DNA from: JACQHM01 sp964535215
GTDB taxonomy: Bacteria; Methylomirabilota; Methylomirabilia; Methylomirabilales; JACQHM01
DNA length: 64,000 nucleotides
Direction of reading: 5' to 3'
Assembly: GCA_964535215.1 (NCBI GenBank)
Contig: CAZHST010000001.1
Span: forward strand, 1-64,000
Notes under the pieces: generated by a model
The model's database searches: none
What the model saw: only the letters and a program-made list of their open reading frames with translations
What the model was told of the DNA's origin: nothing
Position numbers and translations under genes: made by a program
Shown: positions 15,246-24,999 of the stretch, piece after piece
Layout of the letters: each line of letters opens with the position of its first letter
Numbering within the stretch: position 1 is the first letter of the stretch

Positions 15246-16499
15246 ATGCTCCCTAAAGTCGCCATCGGCCGACACTGTTGTGCCCAGTCCACCGATATCG
15301 AGAACTACCGGCCCCTGGTCGGAGATCCTTTGATCGATGAGCTGAAGGGGCTGGCCGCTGAGCTTTCGGGAATCCGCCTCTGCCACATCAACAGCACCGC
15401 GGCGGGAGGAGGGGTCGCCGAGCTGTTGGGACGGGAGATCCCCCTCCTCCAGGCCCTCGGCCTTGCCGCCGACTGGCGACTGATCCATGGTGATCCGGAG
15501 TTCTTCCAGGTCACCAAAGGCTTCCACAACGCCCTTCAGGGCGGGGTCTTTCCCCTGACCCGGGAAGCTCAGGAGACGTACCTCGAGCACAACCGGGCAA
15601 GCGCCGAGCTTCTGGAGGGGGACTACGACGTGTCCATCGTCCACGACCCCCAGCCGGCAGCCCTCCGCCACTTTGCCAGGGCCCGGAAAGGTGTCTGGAT
15701 CTGGCGCTGTCACATTGACAGCTCAGACCCGAACCCCGAAGTCTGGGCCTTCCTCCGGCCGTTCATCGAGGAGTACGATGCGGTGGTCTTCACCCTGGAA
15801 GCGTTCCGCCCGCTGGATCTCCAGGTTGGCCGGGTGGCGTTTATCCCGCCGGCCATTGACCCTTTGAGCACAAAGAACATGGAGCTGCCCGAGGAGATCT
15901 GCCGGCGGGCCCTGGCCGATTCCGGCCTGGACTTGAACCGCCCCATCCTCCTCCAAGTCTCCCGCTTCGATCCCTGGAAAGACCCCCTGGGGGTGATCCG
16001 GGTCTACCGGCTCGTCAAGGAGGTCAGGCCAAAGGTTCAGTTGGCCCTGGTCGGGGCCATGGCGGGGGATGACCCGGAAGGATGGGCGCTCCTTGAGGCC
16101 GTGAACGAAGAGGCGGCCAGGGATGAGGATCTCTACGTCTTCACCAATCTGACCGGGGTTGGCAACATGGAGGTGAATGCCTTTCAGCGGGGGGCCGACC
16201 TGGTGATCCAGAAATCGCTTAAAGAAGGCTTCGGGCTGGTGGTCTCGGAGGCCCTCTGGAAAGGAAAGGCGGTGGTGGCCGGGAAGGCGGGGGGCATCCC
16301 CCTTCAGGTTCCCCCGGAGTATCGCCAGTATCTGGTCACGAGCGTGGAGGAGTGTGCCGAGAAGGTCCTGGACCTTCTGGACCATCCCGGGATTCGGGCA
16401 GCCTTTGGCCGGGCCGGGCGGGAGTGGGTGCGGGAGCACTTCCTCCTGCCCCGGCTTGTCCGGGACGAGCTGGCCCTGATCCGGGCGCTGGCCAAATGA
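15246..16499 (+). CDS. GT4 glycosyltransferase, trehalose synthase (TreT)-like
   Basis: 417 residues with the GT-B fold. The N-terminal half contains HINSTAAGGGVAELL, a strong match to TreT/trehalose phosphorylase proteins; the C-terminal half has LQVSRFDPWKDPLG (donor site) and the KEGFGLVVSEALWKGK box of GT4 enzymes. TreT makes trehalose from a nucleotide-glucose and glucose. Trehalose would act as a stress protectant, which suits the copper/stress operon around it. The start ATG follows GGAGGAGAAGCG; 104 bases after copB with no terminator. Confidence 0.8.
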   Translation: MLPKVAIGRHCCAQSTDIENYRPLVGDPLIDELKGLAAELSGIRLCHINSTAAGGGVAELLGREIPLLQALGLAADWRLIHGDPEFFQVTKGFHNALQGGVFPLTREAQETYLEHNRASAELLEGDYDVSIVHDPQPAALRHFARARKGVWIWRCHIDSSDPNPEVWAFLRPFIEEYDAVVFTLEAFRPLDLQVGRVAFIPPAIDPLSTKNMELPEEICRRALADSGLDLNRPILLQVSRFDPWKDPLGVIRVYRLVKEVRPKVQLALVGAMAGDDPEGWALLEAVNEEAARDEDLYVFTNLTGVGNMEVNAFQRGADLVIQKSLKEGFGLVVSEALWKGKAVVAGKAGGIPLQVPPEYRQYLVTSVEECAEKVLDLLDHPGIRAAFGRAGREWVREHFLLPRLVRDELALIRALAK

Positions 16500-16513
16500 C
16501 AAGGAGGGCTGGC

Positions 16514-19066
16514 ATGGTGACGAAGTTCGATGCTGACCCGGGGCGTTACGGCGCGATCAGGGTTCGGGAAGTGGGCTCGGCGACAACGGGGGCGAAACCC
16601 GGAACCCCGGGACCGGTTCGGATCGAGCTGCCGATCCTGGGGATGACCTGCGGGAAGTGCGTGGCCACGGTCGAGAAGGCCTTGCGGGAGGTGCCGGGGG
16701 TGGCCAAGGCCACCGTCAATCTGGATCAGGGTCGGGCGTTCGTCAGCTTCGATCCGGCCCGTGTCCCCTTGACGGAGCTGACCCAGGCCGTGAAAAGGGC
16801 CGGTTACCGGATCGGCAGCGCCACCACGACCTTCGGCATCCGGGGGATGCACTGTGCCTCGTGTGTTGCACCCATCGAGGAGGTCCTGCGGCGGACGCCC
16901 GGCGTGGTGGAAGCGACGGTGAACCTTGCGGCTGAAGAAGCCCGGGTGGAATATCTCCCCAGCCTGGCTACCCTGGAGGCCCTGAAGCGGGCGGTGGAGT
17001 CCACCGGCTACCAGGTGGCGGAAGCGCCCAGCGAGATGCCTGCTGATAAAGAAGAGGAAAGTCGCCGTCGGGAATACCGGACCCTCATGCGAAAGTTCTG
17101 GTTCAGCTCGGCCATCTCGGTGCCGGTCATCCTCGGAAGCTACCCCCGGCTCTTCGGACTGGGGGAGTTCCTGCCCAAAGGGAGCGCGGCCTTACGGTAC
17201 ACCTGGATGGCCCTGGGTGTCCTCGCCCTCCCCGTCCTCCTCTGGGCAGGGAGCCAGTTCTTTGTCGGCTTCTGGAACGCCCTGAAGCGTCGGTCGGCCG
17301 ATATGCACACCTTGATCGCGATCGGCATCAGTGCGGCCTACCTCTACTCGGCGGTCGCCGTGATCTGGCCAGGGATTTTCCCCTCTCCTGAGCTGGCAGA
17401 GGTCTTCTGGGATGTCACGACGGTGGTCACCGCCCTGGTGGTCCTGGGGCTGGCGCTCGAGCTTAAAGCCCGGAGCCGGACCAACGAGGCGCTGAGGAAG
17501 CTCATCGGGCTTCAGGCGAAGATGGCGCGGGTCATCCGGGACGGGCAGGAGCGGGATCTCCCGGTGGAAGAGGTGGTGGTGGGGGACCTCATCCTGGTCC
17601 GGCCCGGCGAGAAGATCCCGGTGGATGGGGTGATCGTAGAGGGGGGTTCGTCGGTTGATGAGTCGATGGTGACCGGTGAATCCATTCCGGTGGAGAAGCG
17701 GGAGGGGGACGAGGTCATCGGCGCCACCATCAACCAGACGGGCGCGTTTAAGTTCAAGGCGACGAAGGTCGGCAAGGACACGATGCTCTCCCAGATCATC
17801 CGGATGGTCCAGGAAGCCCAAGGCTCCAAGGCCCCGATCCAGCGGGTGGTGGACGCCGTGGCCGCCTATTTCGTCCCTACGGTGATCATCCTGGCCATCC
17901 TCGCCTTCGTGATCTGGTATGACTTCGGGCCTGAGCCGCGCCTGACCTACGCCACCATCGTCCTGGTCACAACGCTGATCATCGCCTGCCCCTGTGCGTT
18001 GGGGCTGGCCACGCCGACATCCCTGATGGTAGGCGTGGGGAAGGGAGCGGAGAATGGCATCCTGATCAAGAGCGGCGAGGCCTTGGAGACGGCCCACAAG
18101 CTGGATGCCATCATTCTGGACAAGACCGGGACGATCACCAAGGGGAGGCCGGAGCTGACGGATGTCGTGGCGGCGGAGGGTTTCACGGAGGCCGAAGTCC
18201 TCCGTTATGCTGCCAGCGTGGAGCAGGGGTCGGAGCACCCCTTGGGCGAAGCGATCGTGGCGGGCGCCAAGGCTCAGGGGATCACCCTCTCCGCTCCTGA
18301 GGGCTTTAACGCTATCCCTGGGCACGGGGTCGAAGCCAAAGTAGACGGTCGTCTGGTGCTCCTCGGGAACCGGAAGCTCATGCGGGACCGGGGGGTGGAG
18401 ATCGGGATTCTTGAGCAGCAAGCCACCGCCTTGGCCGACGATGGGAAGACCCCGATGTTCATCGCCGTGGATGGGAAGACCGCAGGGGTCCTGGCCGTGG
18501 CCGATACCGTCAAGGAGGACTCCAAGGCGGCCATCCAGGCCCTGAAGGCCCTCGGCCTGGAGGTCGTCATGATTACCGGGGATAACCAGCGGACGGCCAA
18601 TGCCATCGCGAAGCAGGTGGGGGTGGACCGGGTCATGGCCGAAGTGCTGCCGGAGGACAAGGCCCACAACGTGCGGCTCCTTCAGGCCGAAGGGAAGGTT
18701 GTGGCCATGGTGGGGGACGGCATCAACGATGCCCCGGCCCTGGCCCAGGCCGATGTGGGCATGGCCATCGGGACGGGGACCGATGTGGCCATCGAGGCGT
18801 CCGACATCACCCTGGTCAAAGGGAGCCTGAAAGGGGTCGTGATCGCCATCGAGCTGAGCAAAGCCACGATGCGGAACATCAAGCAGAACCTGTTCGGGGC
18901 CTTCATCTACAACACGCTGGGCCTGCCTGTTGCCATGGGGCTCCTCTACCCTTTCTTCGGGGTGCTCCTTTCGCCCTTGATCGCCGCGGCGGCCATGGCC
19001 TTTAGCTCGGTGACGGTCGTGACCAATGCGAATCGGCTCCGAATGTTCCAACCGAAGGGGGTCTAG
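16514..19066 (+). CDS. Cu+-exporting P1B-type ATPase
   Basis: 850 residues. Two HMA domains (GMTCGKC and GMHCASC) sit after a 35-residue disordered start. Then come eight membrane helices, the TGES actuator loop, CPC in helix 6 (residues 492-494), the DKTGT phosphorylation site (Asp536), SEHP in the N-domain and GDGINDAPAL. Copper selectivity is supported by YN-x4-P in helix 7 (IYNTLGLP) and M-x2-SS in helix 8. It pumps Cu(I) from cytoplasm to periplasm, where CopA can oxidise it. 14 bases after the glycosyltransferase. Three such ATPases occur in the window (27107, 62479). Confidence 0.94.
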   Translation: MVTKFDADPGRYGAIRVREVGSATTGAKPGTPGPVRIELPILGMTCGKCVATVEKALREVPGVAKATVNLDQGRAFVSFDPARVPLTELTQAVKRAGYRIGSATTTFGIRGMHCASCVAPIEEVLRRTPGVVEATVNLAAEEARVEYLPSLATLEALKRAVESTGYQVAEAPSEMPADKEEESRRREYRTLMRKFWFSSAISVPVILGSYPRLFGLGEFLPKGSAALRYTWMALGVLALPVLLWAGSQFFVGFWNALKRRSADMHTLIAIGISAAYLYSAVAVIWPGIFPSPELAEVFWDVTTVVTALVVLGLALELKARSRTNEALRKLIGLQAKMARVIRDGQERDLPVEEVVVGDLILVRPGEKIPVDGVIVEGGSSVDESMVTGESIPVEKREGDEVIGATINQTGAFKFKATKVGKDTMLSQIIRMVQEAQGSKAPIQRVVDAVAAYFVPTVIILAILAFVIWYDFGPEPRLTYATIVLVTTLIIACPCALGLATPTSLMVGVGKGAENGILIKSGEALETAHKLDAIILDKTGTITKGRPELTDVVAAEGFTEAEVLRYAASVEQGSEHPLGEAIVAGAKAQGITLSAPEGFNAIPGHGVEAKVDGRLVLLGNRKLMRDRGVEIGILEQQATALADDGKTPMFIAVDGKTAGVLAVADTVKEDSKAAIQALKALGLEVVMITGDNQRTANAIAKQVGVDRVMAEVLPEDKAHNVRLLQAEGKVVAMVGDGINDAPALAQADVGMAIGTGTDVAIEASDITLVKGSLKGVVIAIELSKATMRNIKQNLFGAFIYNTLGLPVAMGLLYPFFGVLLSPLIAAAAMAFSSVTVVTNANRLRMFQPKGV

Positions 19067-19069
19067 AAC

Positions 19070-19447
19070 ATGACTCTTGATCAGATGCTGGTGACGGGAG
19101 GCGGCCTGGGGCTTTCGGCCTTCGTCGCCTGGTTCTTCTGGTTCTCCAAGCGGGAGGGGATTCGGGTCAGAGAGGGACTTGGGGGGGTCCAAGAAGCCCG
19201 GATCCTTGTCAAAGGCGGCTACACCCCGGATGTCCTTGTGGTCGAAGCAGGCCGGCCGGTCCGGCTGGTCTTCAAGCGGTTGGAGTCGGCCGCCTGCTCC
19301 GAGATGGTCCTCTTCCCCGACTTCCACAAATCGGCGAAGCTTCCTGAGGGCGAAGAGGTACCCGTCGAGTTCACGCCGGAGAAGCCTGGCGAGTACGAGT
19401 TCCAGTGCCAGATGGGGATGCTCCGAGGGAAGCTGATCGTGGAGTGA
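19070..19447 (+). CDS. Membrane-anchored cupredoxin-like protein
   Basis: 125 residues. One N-terminal membrane helix (about 7-25) leads to a cupredoxin_1-type domain starting ILVKGGYTPDVLVVEAG. Likely metal ligands are Cys in SAACSEM and the FQCQMGM motif (Cys-x-Met-x-Met), a soft, Cys/Met-rich set suited to Cu(I). It starts 3 bases after the copper ATPase; proteins of this kind commonly follow CopA-type pumps and may accept the exported copper. Confidence 0.8.
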   Translation: MTLDQMLVTGGGLGLSAFVAWFFWFSKREGIRVREGLGGVQEARILVKGGYTPDVLVVEAGRPVRLVFKRLESAACSEMVLFPDFHKSAKLPEGEEVPVEFTPEKPGEYEFQCQMGMLRGKLIVE

Positions 19448-19452
19448 CGGCG

Positions 19453-20646
19453 ATGCGACAGGGGCCCAAGAGGAGACGCCTCACCCTCGCTGCCGTCGGC
19501 CTCCTGATCCTTACCGCCTTCGGTCTCTGGGCCTACCTCAGCTCGTCGAGCGATTCCGCTCCCGGTATCCTTGAGGCCAGCGGCCGGATCGAGGGGGATC
19601 AGGCAGCGGTGGGGGCGAAGGTCGGGGGACGGATCGTCCAGTTACCCGTTCGGGAGGGGCAGGCCCTGGAAGCGGGCCAGCTCATCGCCGAGCTTTCTTC
19701 CGAACAGGCGAGAGCAGGACTTGACCAGGCCGAGCACGACCTCCACACAGCCCGAGCGCAGCTTGATCAGGCGGAGGCCCAGATCGCCGCCCTGAAGCGG
19801 GAGGTGGAAGCGGGGGAGACGGCCGTCCGGCTGGCCGAGCAGCAGTCCCTGGCCCGGATCGGTGAGGCGGAAGCGGCCCTTGAGACGGCGCGGGCCCGCC
19901 TCCTCCAGGCAGAGGCGGAAAGGGAGCGGGCCAAAAAGGACGACCTCCGCTACCGCGACCTCCTGGCCGACGGTGCAATCGCCCCTCAGGTGGTGGATCA
20001 AGCCGAAGCGGCGTTCCGGGCCGCCCGAGCCGTCGAGGAGGCGGCCAGGAAAGCGGTCGCCCAGGCCGCGGAAAGCCTCCAGTTGGCCCGGACCACCCTC
20101 CTGGAGATTGACCTTCGAAGAAAGGAGGTCGAGCAGGCGAGGGAGCACCTCAGGGAAGCTCGGGCCACCTTCGAGGCGGCAAAAGCCCGGGTCCAGTCGG
20201 CCGAGGCAAGACGGGCGCTGGCCCAGGCCAATGTCACGGATACGCGGGTCGTCGCACCCTTCGCCGGGACGGTCCTTCGGAAGCTTGTCGAGGAAGGGGA
20301 GGTGGTGGCCGCCGGGACCCCCCTCATCACCTTTGTGGATCTGTCGAAGCTCTATGTCAAGGTGTACCTGCCCGAGCGGGAGATCGGTAAGGTGAAGCTC
20401 GGAGATCCCGCTCGGGTCTACGTGGATGCCTTTCCGAAGCGGTTCTTCGAGGCAGAGGTTTCCGAGGTCTCCGAGCAGGCCGAGTTTACCCCCCGGGACA
20501 TCCACATGAAGGATGAGCGGGGGAAGCTGGTCTTTGCGGTGAAATTGGCCTTAAAGAACCCCGGGGGCCTCTTGAAGCCCGGGATGCCGGCGGACGCCCG
20601 GATCCGGTGGAAGGCAGAAACCCCCTGGGGAGACGGCCTGGAGTAA
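19453..20646 (+). CDS. HlyD-family membrane fusion protein
   Basis: 397 residues. One N-terminal membrane helix (about 11-28), a first lipoyl half (GAKVGGRIVQLPVREGQ), a long coiled coil (about 85-270, rich in Ala, Glu and Arg heptads), the second lipoyl half (APFAGTVLRKLVEEGE) and a beta barrel. This is the periplasmic adaptor of a YbhG/YhiI-type exporter whose ATPase and two permeases follow directly. Substrate unknown. Confidence 0.88.
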   Translation: MRQGPKRRRLTLAAVGLLILTAFGLWAYLSSSSDSAPGILEASGRIEGDQAAVGAKVGGRIVQLPVREGQALEAGQLIAELSSEQARAGLDQAEHDLHTARAQLDQAEAQIAALKREVEAGETAVRLAEQQSLARIGEAEAALETARARLLQAEAERERAKKDDLRYRDLLADGAIAPQVVDQAEAAFRAARAVEEAARKAVAQAAESLQLARTTLLEIDLRRKEVEQAREHLREARATFEAAKARVQSAEARRALAQANVTDTRVVAPFAGTVLRKLVEEGEVVAAGTPLITFVDLSKLYVKVYLPEREIGKVKLGDPARVYVDAFPKRFFEAEVSEVSEQAEFTPRDIHMKDERGKLVFAVKLALKNPGGLLKPGMPADARIRWKAETPWGDGLE

Positions 20647-20653
20647 GAGAGCA

Positions 20654-22588
20654 ATGGAGGTCATCAGGGCAGAGGGTTTGACCAAGCGCTTTAAAGAGAC
20701 GGCGGCGGTGGTTGAGGTGGACCTGGCCGTCAAGCGGGGGGAGGTCTTCGGCCTGATCGGCCCCAACGGGGCCGGCAAGACAACCCTGATCCAACTGTTG
20801 ACCGGCCTCCTGGATCCCACCGCCGGCCGCGCCACGGTCCTGGGGTTCGACACGGTCCGGGAGACGGAAGCGATCCGGGAGCGGATCGGCTACATCTCCC
20901 AGGAGTTCACCCTTTACGGGAGCTTGACGGTGGAGGAGAACCTGGAGTTCTTCGCCGACCTCCACCGGGTGCCTTCAGGCCTGAGGGAGGGGCGGAAGGA
21001 GGAGCTTTTAAAGTGGAGCCGCCTTCACCCTTTCCGCCGCCGAAAGGCGGCGAAGCTTTCCGGCGGCATGCAGAAGAAGCTCCACCTCTGCTCCGCCTTG
21101 ATCCACAGGCCCGAGATCCTCTTCCTGGACGAGCCGACGACCGGCGTTGATCCCATCTCCCGCCGGGAGCTGTGGGGGATCCTGTACGATCTCGTGGCGG
21201 AAGGCTTAACCCTCGTCGTGGCCACCCCGTACATGGACGAGGCCGACCGGTGTCATCGGGTGGCCCTGATGCATCAGGGGAGGATCCTCCGCTTGGCCTC
21301 ACCCGATGCCCTTCGGGAGACCTTCAAGGAGACGGTCCTGGAGCTCCGGGCCGATCCCCTCCCGCTGGCAAAAGACCTCCTGGCCCGGGCATCGCTTCCC
21401 CTCCGATCGTATCTCATGGGGGATCGTCTGCACATCCTTGCCGCCGAAGGCGAAAAGGCCCTGTCTCCGATCCGGCGCATCCTCGAAGCCGGTGGCGTCC
21501 GCGTCGAAGGCCTCCGCCGGATCTCCCCCACCATGGAGGATGTCTTCCTCTCCGTTTTGGCCGAGGTGGAGGGGAAGGAACACGCCAGGCCGGTCCAGAT
21601 CGGACAAGGGCGACACCAGGGAGAAAGGGAAGAAAAAGAGGGGGAGGCCCTTCGCCTGGAGGGGCTCATGAAGGCCTTCGACGGCTTCGTGGCCGTGGAC
21701 GGGATCTCCCTCTCGGTCAAGCGGGGGGAGATCTTCGGCTTCTTAGGCCCGAACGGCAGTGGAAAGACGACCACCATCCGGATGCTCTGCGGCCTCCTCC
21801 TCCCCACGGCGGGACGGGCCGAGGTCTTAGGTCACGACATCATCCGGGAGCCGGAGCAGGTGAAGCCCCGAATCGGCTACATGTCCCAGCGGTTCTCCCT
21901 CTATCACGAGCTGACGGTGGAGGAGAACCTGGACTTCTTCGCCGGGGGCTACGGGGTCCCCCGGAGGAGGCGGCCGGAGCGGAAAGCGTGGGCTGTGGAA
22001 ATGGCCGGGTTGAAAGGTCTGGAGCGGAGGCTGGTCCGGGAGCTTTCGGGAGGGGTCAGGCAACGGCTGGCGTTGGCCTGTGCGCTTCTGCATGAGCCCG
22101 AGATCCTCTTCCTGGACGAGCCGACGGCAGGGGTCGATCCCATCTCCCGCCGGGAGTTCTGGGACCTGATCGGGGAGCTTTCGTCCCAGGGGATCACGAT
22201 CTTCGTCACCACCCATTATCTCGACGAGGCGGAGGACTGCCACCGGTTGGCCCTGATGTACCGGGGAAGGCTGGTGGCGAAGGGGAGCCCTCGGGGGCTG
22301 AAGGAGGGGATGAGGGCGGGGGAGATGCTGGAGGTCGAGTGCACCGAGCCTCTGAAAGCCATGCGCGTTCTGCGCTCCTTCCCCCAGGGCTCCCACGGCG
22401 CCCTCTTCGGGAGCCGCCTCCACCTCTTAGTCGAGGATCCCGAGGAAGCCATCCCTGCGATCATCCAGGTCTTGGGCCGGGAGGGGATCGCCGTCCATCG
22501 GGTGGAGGTGATCCCTTTCTCTTTAGAAGACCTCTTCGTCATCTTCATTGAAATGGAAGAGCAGGGGAGGCGGGAGGCCCATGCGTAG
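20654..22588 (+). CDS. ABC transporter, two fused ATP-binding domains (YbhF-like)
   Basis: 644 residues with two complete nucleotide-binding domains. The first has GPNGAGKTT, LSGGMQKK and LFLDEPTTGVDP; the second, GPNGSGKTT, LSGGVRQR and LFLDEPTAGVDP. A charged linker of about 30 residues separates them. Each has a C-terminal extension as in drug or lipid exporters of the YbhF type. It energises the two ABC-2 permeases that follow. Starts 8 bases after the HlyD-type gene. Confidence 0.92.
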   Translation: MEVIRAEGLTKRFKETAAVVEVDLAVKRGEVFGLIGPNGAGKTTLIQLLTGLLDPTAGRATVLGFDTVRETEAIRERIGYISQEFTLYGSLTVEENLEFFADLHRVPSGLREGRKEELLKWSRLHPFRRRKAAKLSGGMQKKLHLCSALIHRPEILFLDEPTTGVDPISRRELWGILYDLVAEGLTLVVATPYMDEADRCHRVALMHQGRILRLASPDALRETFKETVLELRADPLPLAKDLLARASLPLRSYLMGDRLHILAAEGEKALSPIRRILEAGGVRVEGLRRISPTMEDVFLSVLAEVEGKEHARPVQIGQGRHQGEREEKEGEALRLEGLMKAFDGFVAVDGISLSVKRGEIFGFLGPNGSGKTTTIRMLCGLLLPTAGRAEVLGHDIIREPEQVKPRIGYMSQRFSLYHELTVEENLDFFAGGYGVPRRRRPERKAWAVEMAGLKGLERRLVRELSGGVRQRLALACALLHEPEILFLDEPTAGVDPISRREFWDLIGELSSQGITIFVTTHYLDEAEDCHRLALMYRGRLVAKGSPRGLKEGMRAGEMLEVECTEPLKAMRVLRSFPQGSHGALFGSRLHLLVEDPEEAIPAIIQVLGREGIAVHRVEVIPFSLEDLFVIFIEMEEQGRREAHA

Positions 22589-23714
22589 CCGGATCGTCGC
22601 CGTCACGAAGAAGGAGGCCCGGGAGATCCTCCGGGACCCCATCACGCTGGGGATCGCCATCATCCTCCCCCTGGTCATGATGTTCCTCTTCGCTTATGCC
22701 ATCACCTTGGACGTCAAAGCGATCCCGCTGGCGGTCCTGGACTTGGATCAAAGCCCTGAAAGCCGGGAGTACCTGGCAGGCTTCCTCCAGTCGGGTTACT
22801 TCAGGCTCCGGGCCGTGGCCCGGGAGCTTCGGGAGATCGAGGGCCTCCTCGATCGGGGGAGGGTTCGGATGGCTTTGATCATCCCCCCTGACTTTTCCAG
22901 ACGCCTGGGGCAGGGGCTCCCGGCGGAGGTCCAGACCCTGGTGGACGGCTCCTTCTCCAACACGGCCATCGTCGTGTTGAACTATGTTGCCGCCATCGAC
23001 CAGGCCCAGAGCGCCCGCATCCAATCCTACTACCTCACTCAACGCTTCGGGGTTCTGACGATGGAGCCTGCTGTGAGGCTTGAGTCCCGGGTCTGGTACA
23101 ACCCTGAGCTTCAAAGCGCCAACTATATCATCCCGGGCCTCTTCGCCGTCATCCTCATGGCCTTCCCACCACTCCTCACCGCTTTAGCGGTGGTCCGGGA
23201 GAAGGAGCGGGGCTCCATCCAGCAGATCTTCACCTCCCCCATCAAAGCGTGGGAATTCATCGGGGGGAAGATGCTCCCGTATGCCGGGATCGCCTTTCTG
23301 GAAATGGTGCTCCTTCTGACGGCGGGGTCCCTCTGGTTCCGGATCGGTGTCCGGGGGAGCCTTTCGCTTTTGCTCCTCCTCTCCCTCCTCTACGTGGTCT
23401 GCACGGTAGGGATCGGCCTGCTGGTCTCGACCATCACCAGGAGCCAGGTGGTCGCCATTCTCCTCGCCATCGTCCTGACGCTGATGCCCTCGTTTCTCTT
23501 CTCCGGGTTCCTCTTCCCCATCGCTAGCATGCCGGCCTTCTTCCGGTTGTACACCTACCTCTTCCCGGCCCGCTACTTTAACGACATCGCCCGGGGGATC
23601 ACCTTGAAGGGGATCGGGCTTCAAGACCTCTGGTTCAACGCCCTCTTGCTCGTTTTCTACGCATTGGCCGTCCTGGCGTTCGCCTCTTTCAGGTTCAAGA
23701 AGAAGATCGGGTGA
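22581..23714 (+). CDS. ABC-2 type permease (YbhS-like)
   Basis: 377 residues. A first membrane helix (about 25-45), a large periplasmic domain (residues 50-170), then five helices, the ABC2_membrane_3 layout. Contains the EREKERGS-type cytoplasmic loop (VVREKERGSIQQIF). The start overlaps the ATPase stop by 8 bases, showing translational coupling. Pairs with the similar permease at 23718. Confidence 0.9.
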   Translation: MRSRIVAVTKKEAREILRDPITLGIAIILPLVMMFLFAYAITLDVKAIPLAVLDLDQSPESREYLAGFLQSGYFRLRAVARELREIEGLLDRGRVRMALIIPPDFSRRLGQGLPAEVQTLVDGSFSNTAIVVLNYVAAIDQAQSARIQSYYLTQRFGVLTMEPAVRLESRVWYNPELQSANYIIPGLFAVILMAFPPLLTALAVVREKERGSIQQIFTSPIKAWEFIGGKMLPYAGIAFLEMVLLLTAGSLWFRIGVRGSLSLLLLLSLLYVVCTVGIGLLVSTITRSQVVAILLAIVLTLMPSFLFSGFLFPIASMPAFFRLYTYLFPARYFNDIARGITLKGIGLQDLWFNALLLVFYALAVLAFASFRFKKKIG

Positions 23715-23717
23715 GGC

Positions 23718-24842
23718 ATGGATAGACTTTTTGCCTTGATCAAGAAAGAGTTCATCCAGTTCTTCCGGTACCGGCCCCTCGTCATCCTCGTCATCTGGAC
23801 GATCGCGGTCGAGATCGCCATCTGTGCCTACGCCATCACCTACGATGTGACGCACCTCTCGTTAGCGGTCCAGGACCTGGACGGCTCTTCTGAAAGCCGG
23901 GAGCTGATCAGCCGGTTCGCTCAGACGGACTCGTTCGATGTCACCTCTCACGTGCGGAGACGGGAGGAGCTCGAAGGCCTCCTTTCGGCGGGACGGGCCG
24001 ATCTTGGGATCGCCATTCCTCCTGATTTCTCGCGTCGATTGGGTCAGGGGCTCAAGGCCCCCGTCCAGCTCCTCCTGGACGGCTCCAACTCCAACACGGC
24101 CTTGATCGCCCTGGGCTACGCCCGGAGGATCGTTCAGGGCTATTCCCATGAGATCGAGATCGCCCGCATCCGGAAGATGAGGGGGGATCCCGGGCCCCTG
24201 CCTCGCATTCAGAATCAGCGGCGGGCCTGGTACAACCCGGATCTGAAGAGTGTTCACTTCGTTGTCGTCTCGATGCTGGTTTTAGGGGTGATGATGATCG
24301 CCACGATCCACCCGGCCGCCGCTATCGCCATGGAAAAGGAGGCAGGGACCATCGAGCAGCTTTTGGTCATGCCTTTTCGATCCTGGGAGCTGATGGTGGC
24401 CAAGGTCGTCCCGACGTTTGTCGTGAGCCTCGCATCCCTGGCCATTGCCCTCTGGGTCCCCTGGTGGTTCCAGGTCCCCATCCGGGGGAGCCTCTTCCTC
24501 TTTTTTGTCCTCTCCGCCCTTTTCCTCTTCAGTAGTTTGGGCTGGGGGCTCTTCCTGGGAACCCTGGCCGAGAACCTTCAGCAGGCCCTTCTTCTGGCCT
24601 TCTTCTCCATCTTCCCCATCCTGGTCATCTCCGGCACCCTGGTCCCGGTGGAGAGCATGCCCAAAGCGATCCAGCTCCTCTCCTATGTAAGCCCCCTTAC
24701 CTACTATATGGAGATCGGCCTTGGCATCTTTCTCAAAGGGGTCGGGATGGAGGTCCTCTGGCCTCAGGCCCTCACCATGGGGTTCTTAGGCATCATCATC
24801 TTTGCCTTCGGCCTCCTCCGGTTCAGGAAGCGCCTGGGCTGA
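23718..24842 (+). CDS. ABC-2 type permease (YbhR-like)
   Basis: 374 residues with the same layout as its neighbour: one helix, a periplasmic domain of about 130 residues, and five helices with the loop AMEKEAGTIEQLLV. The two permeases share QDLD/LDLD, SESRE, DFSRRLGQGL, DGSNSNTA/DGSFSNTA and WYNPDLKS/WYNPELQS blocks, so they arose by duplication and probably form a heterodimer. Last gene of the unit from 12534. Confidence 0.9.
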   Translation: MDRLFALIKKEFIQFFRYRPLVILVIWTIAVEIAICAYAITYDVTHLSLAVQDLDGSSESRELISRFAQTDSFDVTSHVRRREELEGLLSAGRADLGIAIPPDFSRRLGQGLKAPVQLLLDGSNSNTALIALGYARRIVQGYSHEIEIARIRKMRGDPGPLPRIQNQRRAWYNPDLKSVHFVVVSMLVLGVMMIATIHPAAAIAMEKEAGTIEQLLVMPFRSWELMVAKVVPTFVVSLASLAIALWVPWWFQVPIRGSLFLFFVLSALFLFSSLGWGLFLGTLAENLQQALLLAFFSIFPILVISGTLVPVESMPKAIQLLSYVSPLTYYMEIGLGIFLKGVGMEVLWPQALTMGFLGIIIFAFGLLRFRKRLG

Positions 24843-24849
24843 AACGGAT

Positions 24850-24903
24850 TGTCAGAAAGTCACCCGCCCATTCTCCCCCACGCCCTTCTTTGCCAATTTG
24901 TCA
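24850..24903. promoter_or_regulatory. Activator sites: paired TGnCA-N3-TGTCA-like dyads
   Basis: TGTCA-GAA-AGTCA (24850-24862, weaker) and TGCCA-ATT-TGTCA (24891-24903), 41 bp apart and 99-152 bp before the -24 element. The second dyad matches 7138-7150 over the 13-mer and its flanking T and C. Confidence 0.7.
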
Positions 24904-24961
24904 CGGTTTCCCCAGAGTCGCCCTTTAGACCATCTCGCCGGTCTTCTTCACATTCCAGCAA

Positions 24962-24974
24962 AATCAAAGGGTTA
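24962..24974. promoter_or_regulatory. IHF-binding site
   Basis: AATCAAAGGGTTA fits the IHF consensus perfectly and is the same 13-mer as at 7208, again between dyads and sigma54 promoter. Confidence 0.7.
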
Positions 24975-24999
24975 CAAGCCTCCTACCGGCACGATCCTG

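Noticed and set aside
17192..19327. 711-codon open frame on the minus strand opposite the Cu ATPase
   Set aside because: Same shadow effect; low-complexity composition and no start signal, while the + strand encodes a full ATPase.
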